A stretch of 64,000 nt of DNA from Megaleporinus macrocephalus (Eukaryota > Chordata > Actinopteri > Characiformes > Anostomidae): positions 22,261,607 to 22,325,606 of the forward strand of contig CM038722.1 in NCBI GenBank assembly GCA_021613375.1, given 5' to 3'. The notes beneath the pieces are model-generated. The model saw only the letters and a list, made by a program, of their open reading frames with translations. It was not told the DNA's origin and searched no databases. Below are positions 59,701 through 64,000 of the stretch, piece by piece. Position 1 is the stretch's first letter; the number at the start of each line of letters is the position of its first letter. Position numbers and translations under genes: made by a program.

Positions 59701-60491
59701 TCTCAGTGTGTATCGTTCTCAGTGCGTCCCGTTTTCAGTGCGTCCCGTTTTCAGTGCGTCCCGTTTTCAGTGCGTCCCGTTCTCAGTGCGTCCCGTTTTC
59801 AGTGCGTCCCGTTCTCAGTGCGTCCCGTTCTCAGTGTGTATCGTTCTCAGTGCGTCCCGTTCTCGACGCGTCCCATTTTCTATGCGTCCCGTTCTCAGTG
59901 TGTATCGTTCTCAGTGTGTCCCGTTCTCAGTGCGTCCCATTTTCTATGCGTCCCGTTCTCAGTGTGTATCGTTCTCAGTGTGTCCCGTTCTCAGTGCGTC
60001 TCAAAATCCTCAAATCCGTTCTCAAATCCTACTATTAAAACACACCACTATATAAACAGGTTTATCAATGCTTACAATAGCACTGCGCCCTTGTGCTACT
60101 TGTTAATGTTGTAGTGCAGCTGAAAATGGATTACAACACTGCCATCTAGTGGTCAGAGGTTTAAACACAACACACACTGATTCACTGTCCTCTGGGAATC
60201 TGTGTATTAATACTGTGTTTTTGAGAATTGATACAGTATCACCAAACATAATATCCCGATATTTTATATTTTGATATTTCCCTACACCCCTATCTAGTAC
60301 ACTATATAAGTAACCAAATTGAACAACATTCCTCAGTGTTCTCTCTGTTTTTCTGCCTCTGTTTTTCTTAGGGAACCATAGTGACAGTTGAAGGAGACCA
60401 TCATGTCCACCTGAACAACCCAGAGGTCGTGGCGCCAACCATTACGGACTTCCTGCTGTCTGAGATGCCCGAACAAGCTGCCAAATTATGA
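48322..60491 (+). CDS. serhl: serine hydrolase-like protein (alpha/beta-hydrolase), 12 coding exons, 317 aa
   Basis: Coding exons: 48322-48379, 49901-50044, 51286-51399, 51627-51668, 52626-52645, 52747-52821, 53780-53889, 53976-54055, 55175-55209, 55435-55511, 57018-57096, 60372-60491. They total 954 nt, or 317 aa plus stop (human SERHL2 is 314 aa). Phases agree at every junction. Visible features: oxyanion-type HGWSDN (49-54), nucleophile elbow GHSMG with Ser118, LLLDS after the following strand (candidate acid), and GDHHVHL with His288 as catalytic His. The family is related to insect Kraken and is perixosomal or vesicular in mammals; its substrate is unknown. Residues 1-19 are Arg-rich and acid-free (MIQTLRSVRRLTTAAMKH), resembling a mitochondrial presequence. 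A poly(A) signal lies at 61554. Confidence 0.92.
48380..49900 (+). other. serhl intron 1 with decayed repeats
   Basis: 48800-49130 carries AGCATGGTGGAGGGAGTATC and similar text, reminiscent of the GGGS(I)M(I/L)WG region of Tc1-like transposases, but no open frame is kept. 49180-49756 is a LINE/SINE-type tail ending GCGCTATAAAAGTAAATGAT then (GATT)n/(ATTC)n. Confidence 0.5.
49901..50044 (+). CDS. serhl: serhl coding exon 2
   Basis: 144 nt: VSEFRMPVPWGEMRGRIWGP, then RPVLCIHGWSDNSGSFNNLI and PLLPS. VPWG and the HGW.DN box align with human SERHL2. Confidence 0.94.
50252..50405 (+). repeat. Tc1-like transposon end fragment
   Basis: Starts TACACTGCCTGGCCAAAAAC, a known terminal sequence of fish Tc1-like elements, followed by its subterminal region. 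No other end nearby. Confidence 0.65.
50620..51085. repeat. Tc1-like MITE family A, copy 3
   Basis: Shares TTCTCAGCACTGCAGTGACA and the paired GTGTCTGATCCACTCA words with copies at 2410, 20519 and 52880. Confidence 0.65.
51286..51399 (+). CDS. serhl: serhl coding exon 3
   Basis: 114 nt: DWRCLAIDLPGHGFSSHRPA, then YYVADMRRVVE. Acceptor TTCTCTCAG; donor GTTTGA is weak, but the phase requires it. Confidence 0.9.
51510..51580. repeat. (TA)n microsatellite, serhl intron 3
   Basis: Ends about 45 nt before the exon 4 acceptor. Confidence 0.95.
51627..51668 (+). CDS. serhl: serhl coding exon 4 (nucleophile)
   Basis: 42-nt exon: ALQWKRFSIIGHSM plus one base. Carries the catalytic Ser118 of the GHSMG elbow. 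Acceptor TGTGCAG, donor GTAAGT. Confidence 0.9.
51769..52068 (+). repeat. tRNA-derived SINE (V-SINE/DANA type)
   Basis: Begins GGTGGCATGGTGGTGTAGTG then GTTAGCATTG (tRNA-like box A). Core CTCCGGTTTCCTCCCACAGT, and a GGGATAAAGCGGAAGACAAT tail. Confidence 0.88.
52626..52645 (+). CDS. serhl: serhl coding exon 5 (20-nt microexon)
   Basis: 20 nt completing Gly120 and adding GNIGGM. Flanked by ACAG and GTAAGA. It aligns with GGVVGGM in human, so the microexon is required for the fold. Confidence 0.85.
52747..52821 (+). CDS. serhl: serhl coding exon 6
   Basis: 75 nt, 25 codons: FSALYPEMVEALVLLDSYGF then LPAHM. Acceptor TTGTAG, donor GTACAA. Confidence 0.92.
52880..53425. repeat. Tc1-like MITE family A, copy 4
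   Basis: Contains CACTGCAGTGACACTGACAT and the reverse-oriented equivalent near 53240, so it is largely palindromic. Occupies most of serhl intron 6. Confidence 0.65.
53780..53889 (+). CDS. serhl: serhl coding exon 7 (lid)
   Basis: 110 nt: KKIKDNIRRGMDEMIEYEKK then MDDRKERIYTQESAKE. Charged helical segment corresponding to the cap between strands 6 and 7. Confidence 0.9.
53976..54055 (+). CDS. serhl: serhl coding exon 8
   Basis: 80 nt: RLKAANPYLSDQSAQILLER then GVQQVDG. The NPYLS...LL.RG pattern matches human NSHLSEECGELLLQRG. Donor GTTAGA. Confidence 0.9.
54259..54637 (-). mobile_element. hAT-like MITE family C, copy 3
   Basis: Starts TAGGGCTGT; flanks CATGTAGC/CATGCAGT share 6 of 8 bases. 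Inverted relative to 16346 and 35268. Lies in serhl intron 8. Confidence 0.85.
54655..54878 (+). repeat. dispersed LINE/SINE-tail repeat ending in (ATC)n
   Basis: GCCCACTGCTCCGGGCACGT and TTTCACTGCACGGACAGGTT are words of a widespread fish interspersed repeat. It ends in an ATC microsatellite (54851-54878). Confidence 0.6.
55175..55209 (+). CDS. serhl: serhl coding exon 9
   Basis: 35 nt: GVVFTRDIRINL, equivalent to LVLNRDQRL in human. Acceptor CTTACAG, donor GTGAGT. Confidence 0.9.
55435..55511 (+). CDS. serhl: serhl coding exon 10
   Basis: 77 nt: TNIVRIDVEQSLYLLEQIKA then KVLVM plus two bases of Arg252. Core beta strand KVLVMR. Acceptor TTTCAG, donor GTGAGT. Confidence 0.92.
55512..57017 (+). 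other. serhl intron 10
   Basis: AT-rich. Contains a poly(A)/(TA)n stretch (56586-56640) and a second TA tract (56670-56716), each followed by ATCTGCTGTAATAAAT-type text, suggesting a local duplication. Confidence 0.6.
57018..57096 (+). CDS. serhl: serhl coding exon 11
   Basis: 79 nt: RASEGLLKIFPQPEDIAEAM then KRGWENK. Acceptor ATTGCAG, donor GTGAGT. The following intron of 3275 bp contains the 16-bp minisatellite. Confidence 0.92.
57234..57360 (+). repeat. dispersed repeat G, copy 1
   Basis: AAACTTGGGATGGAGCGCCA and following text (GTGGAC, CACTGCTAAAACT, GTCACAC) reappear in the same order at 62778-62903. Confidence 0.65.
57793..60003 (+). repeat. 16-bp minisatellite, ~138 units, serhl intron 11
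   Basis: Unit CCCGTTCTCAGTGCGT with common variants CCCC, GTGT, GTAT and TTTTCAG. No unit contains a stop codon. Because 16 is not a multiple of 3, all three forward frames stay open for more than 740 codons; the frames read the same residues (SVRPVLSASRSQCVPF) in rotation. 58310-58700 repeats perfectly 480 bp later. Confidence 0.98.
60014..60292 (-). mobile_element. hAT-like MITE family C, copy 4, 5'-truncated by the minisatellite
   Basis: From CTACTATTAAAACACACCAC onward it follows copy 3 (from 54374). Its first ~115 bp and terminal repeat are missing; the minisatellite takes their place. The other end CACCCCTA is intact. Confidence 0.8.
60372..60491 (+). CDS. serhl: serhl coding exon 12 (His, stop)
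   Basis: 120 nt including TGA: GTIVTVEGDHHVHLNNPEVV then APTITDFLLSEMPEQAAKL. Provides the catalytic His288 in the GDH motif. Confidence 0.94.
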   Translation, partial: GTIVTVEGDHHVHLNNPEVVAPTITDFLLSEMPEQAAKL

Positions 60492-61553
60492 ACCGCCCTC
60501 CGCACATATGGCTGTACGCACTTCCTTATCCTGGGCCAAGTTTCCCAAAACCATCTTAAGCTTAATATCATTTTAACTGGTAGAGAGTGCCCAGCGTGAT
60601 GCTTAGCTCAGCTAAGATGCTTTCGGGCAACCCAGCCCAGATCTGTGCTTCCTCACAAGTAACATAGTTTTTTTTTTTCTGGGTCATTCAAATAAGCTGC
60701 CATAAGCTTGTGTACAAATTAGTAACATACAAATAAGAGTATGTTTTAATGAGTGTTTTCCATTGAATTTTTTTTATTTGCTTTACGTTAGAGGGTCAAA
60801 CACCAGCTTTGGAGGTCCACACTTCTGCTGAATTTACACACCAGATTTGGCTCAGGCCTTCGTTAGTTTAACTGGCTGAGCTTATATCTTGGAAAACTTG
60901 CTCTTTTACAAATTTGTTAACATAATCTAAAAGAAATAATATTAACTTTCATAATTCTATATAGAAATTAAGGAGCCAATTTTTTTTAATTCATTGGGAT
61001 TGTGATGCCCCACTACTTATGACCACCCCTTCAGACTGGAGCAGCTTAGCCTGTAGAGTGATAGCGTGTTACTGCAGGCGCTCTGTAGCAGACTTACTGA
61101 AGTGGAAGATGTGGGAAAACAGTTAACCGGTGTGAAAATGTATTCTTGTGGCCTTCCAGAGCAAAGTGGCCTTCAGAAACAAGCCTGAGGAACTTAACAG
61201 ACGGTCCTGAACGTTCAAACCTGGACTGCTTTTTGAAGACGTTACAATACACAGCCATTAAGAACAGAGGTCATGTACATATATCCGTCTTATAGGAGCC
61301 ACAGAAACATAAACTACAGGGAATATGTAGCAAGTACAAATGCTGATCTCTGCAGCCTGTCTCTCCAGGGCCTCAGTTTGGTCTCAGTTTGACATTTATG
61401 CCATACAAAGGAAACTACAAAGACTGATTTTGTAATAATTGTGTTTGAATCATTGTCACCTGATCAACTAATTAGATTTTTTAAATATTAAAAATAGGAT
61501 GTTTTATACAGACACTGTTGTGAAGACTGATTCTGTAATATGCTGGTGCTTCC
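60492..61553 (+). other. serhl: presumed serhl 3' UTR
   Basis: About 1 kb of sequence from the stop to the AATAAA at 61554, with no repeat I recognise. Assignment is inference. Confidence 0.5.
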
Positions 61554-61559
61554 AATAAA
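61554..61559 (+). terminator. candidate serhl poly(A) signal
   Basis: AATAAA about 1.06 kb after the serhl stop, in the first good position for a long 3' UTR (60492-61575). Confidence 0.55.
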
Positions 61560-61579
61560 AAAAACAACTAAAACATTTA

Positions 61580-62386
61580 GACCCTGTATATCTCTGCCTT
61601 TCATAGTGTACACACGTGTCCCAGTTCATTCAGTTGCCCGAGGAATTTTCATAAGTGGAGACCAACTTGATGAAGCTGTGAGGGGTGTGGCCAGCATAAA
61701 AAATCATTTTCTTTAGTTATAGGATGTATTAAATATCAGAGAACATGAACCTACATGAAGAAAAAACAAGTTTATGTGTATGTGGGAAGTTTGCTGGGTC
61801 CAGAAACCTGCTTTTTTGGCCGATCCTCCTTCTTTCCATTATGAGCTGGAAACCTATTTTATGAAGCCACTAGCTGTTCAAATACCGGAGTAGACTACAG
61901 ACACCCAATGTCTGCCAGAGCCACTTCTAGTCGAAGATGCACCAGCATGCTGTAAATCTTAGAGATTTAAAGTGACATCGCAGCTTGTACGCCTGGAGGA
62001 CGCCATATTTCTGCTTAAGGACTTTTTATTGAACAATAGTTTATTATATTCAATGTCATTTCTTTGGTCCTCTACCTCGTATATGTAAAGGTTCAAGAGA
62101 ATTAATAAATCAGATTTATTTATAACTACGTTGATTGCATTTTGCTAAATGTCCCAGCTTTTCCAGAAGTACGCATATGGGCATAAATCCAAATATGAAT
62201 TATAAAAAGAATTATAGTTTTATTAAAAAATGTATTCAGGCTAAGGCATTTATCTGCATTCACATTCACCAGGTCTTCCCAATCAATTCTTATTAACTAG
62301 TAGCACTTTCACTTCTCTTTGTGGGACAATCCACTCGTAGAATTCTTCAAACCCCTAGTTTTCCAGACTAATCAGTTTATTGGATG

Positions 62387-62423
<37 letters not shown>

Positions 62424-62966
62424 CAACTGACTTTACAAAAATGTTTCTCTGCCAGTTACTTATATGTAGTTATATATTTCCTCCACAGGGGGCTCCAAAT
62501 CCCCAAACTTGCATAGCACTACATAAAGGAGCTTTGGTGAAAAACCACTTCTAGACACTGTGGACTGTGATCCATCAAATCAAGTCACTCAGTAGCAACT
62601 TTATTGATTAAATTCAGGGTAAGCTTTGCTGAAAAGTCTACACATTTATGCAAATCCATCCAAAAGGGGCAGAAAGACAGAGTGAGGTTCCACCTTAGCG
62701 TACTTGTGTTTAATTCCTCTTATACACACAAACACATAGTTATCATTTTTTGCTCTACTGAAAGTTTTTGCTTGGTTGAAAGTTGGGATGGAGTGCCAAA
62801 CTGTGGACTGCCAGAGAGTCCTTGAGGAGCTTTGCCTGAAAAACGTTGCTAAAACTTTGCAGTTTTCTCAAATCGAGCGCTAAGGCCTCGGTCACACTAG
62901 ACTTTAACAGTTTGGGTTTTTGGAGGCTGCTCTGGAAGGTTGGTGATGGAATAATTTTTTTTTTCA
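61580..62966. other. right intergenic region
   Basis: No gene seen. Contains a (CA)n tract (62390-62422) and dispersed repeat G copy 2 (62778-62903). Confidence 0.5.
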
Positions 62967-64000
62967 TCCAAACGGAAATACAGGGACAGAGTTGAATCCA
63001 ACTTCCTCTGCTCTGATCTCAGATGTATGTGGATGGACTGCGCACCATCACTGATTATAAAGGAGGTATGAGTCGTGATAGGGGGTCGCCCTCCTCACTT
63101 GCAGATGAGCTTAATGCACATTATGCTCGCTTTGAGGCAAACAACACCTCCCCTGCTGAAAATCTCCCAATACATCAGGAGAGCTGCACACTGACCATCT
63201 CTCTGTCTGAGGTGGTGAAATCCTTCAGGGCAGTTAACCCACGCAAGGCACCAGGTCCTGATGGTGTACACAGTCGTGTACTTAAAGCATGTGCCAACCA
63301 GCTGGCTGAGGTTTTCACCGACATCTTTAACCTCTCCCTAAGACTGTCAGTGGTTCCTACGTGCTTTAAAGAAACCATCATTGTTCCAGTTCCCAAGAAA
63401 CCTTCTGTCACCTGAACGACTACCGCCCTGTTGCCCTGACAACAACAGCTATGAAGTGCTTTGAGCGGCTGGTCAAAGCTCACATCTGTTCTACACTCCC
63501 TGCCAACATGGACCCTCACCAGTTTGCATACCAACAGATCTGCAGAGGACGCTATTGAACTCTCATCTCTGCACCTGGATACTGGACTTCCCGACGAGCA
63601 GACCGCAGGTGGTGAGAGTGGGTGACCGCATCTCTTCCACTCTGACTCCCCCCGGGGATGTGTACTCAGCCCCCTCCTGTATTTCCTGTACAATCATGAC
63701 TGTGTAGCCAAACACTCCTCTCACCTCATCTTCAAATTCGCTGATGACACTACCATCCTAGGCCTCATCACAGATGATCTATAGAGACGAGGTCAGCGCT
63801 CTGTCAGAGTGGTCTAAACCACTCCGTCTAAATATCAGCTAAAACGAAGGAGATGATTGTGGACTACAGGAAGCAGCAGAAGGGTGGTCACTCTCCCCTT
63901 TACATCAACGGGGCTGAAGTGGAGAGAGTCAGCAGTGTTAAGTTCCTCGGCGTCCACCTCTCTGATGACCTCACCTGGTCCCTCCACACCAACACAATTG
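62967..64000 (+). pseudogene. non-LTR retrotransposon reverse-transcriptase fragment, frameshifted, runs off the window
   Basis: 63023-63412 is open and reads SLADELNAHYARF, NPRKAPGPDGVHSRVLKACA and PVPKKPSV, the N-terminal part of a jockey/L2/CR1-like reverse transcriptase. A stop follows PSVT, where a small deletion shifts the frame. Downstream pieces in other frames include [12 protein letters not shown] text (63415), HQFAY (63520) and the catalytic KFADDTTILG (63738-63767). An internal deletion lies near 63560-63600. 62967-63022 (RKYRDRVESNF) is upstream sequence in another frame. It is dead as a gene. The exact clade cannot be fixed by eye. Confidence 0.88.

Noticed and set aside
57793..60114. 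A 773-residue repetitive protein gene
   Set aside because: All three frames are equally open because the 16-bp unit lacks stops. The stretch lies in a serhl intron with no splice or start support.

Overview
The window is nuclear DNA from a teleost fish. It carries vertebrate spliced genes with GT-AG introns, very dense non-coding repeats, and fish-type elements: Tc1-like and hAT-like MITEs with target-site duplications, tRNA-derived SINEs of the V-SINE/DANA type, and a non-LTR retrotransposon. An ostariophysan (characin or catfish relative) is my guess from repeat style only. I rebuilt three genes exon by exon. Reading phase was checked at every junction, and the totals match the known protein lengths.

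Gene 1 is mcoln1 on the minus strand: 14 coding exons between 40875 and 5897, 579 aa. It encodes mucolipin-1/TRPML1, the endolysosomal cation channel. Its first coding exon is only 43 nt and lies 21.75 kb from exon 2. Intron 1 (19079-40832) is a repeat reservoir. It holds a 6.3 kb satellite (28392-34715), several hAT-like elements with 8-bp target duplications, a nested transposon stack, a tandem duplication with a 2.2 kb offset, and a 16-copy 50-bp array beside the promoter.

Gene 2 is trappc5 on the minus strand: two coding exons, 46936-46667 and 45169-44873, 188 aa. It encodes a core subunit of the TRAPP vesicle-tethering complexes. The order mcoln1-trappc5 fits the human 19p13 neighbourhood, which supports both identifications.

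Gene 3 is serhl on the plus strand: 12 coding exons between 48322 and 60491, 317 aa. It encodes a serine hydrolase-like alpha/beta-hydrolase. It is head-to-head with trappc5 across about 1.4 kb (46937-48321), probably a shared promoter region that also contains a MITE. Intron 11 carries a 2.2 kb minisatellite of 16-bp units. That array alone creates three overlapping 740-770 codon open frames, which are artefacts.

The left 5.9 kb has no gene I can support; it may be the 3' flank of mcoln1. The right edge (62967-64000) is a frameshifted reverse-transcriptase fragment of a non-LTR retrotransposon that runs off the window. Functionally, mcoln1 (lysosomal channel) and trappc5 (membrane traffic) are neighbours, not an operon. 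I found no new multi-gene system. The unexplained structure is in the repeats: a CCAAT-box-bearing satellite, an array with 22 TTCTAGAA palindromes, and inverted pairs of transposons within and around one transcription unit. A CLEAR-like E-box upstream of mcoln1 is also worth testing.
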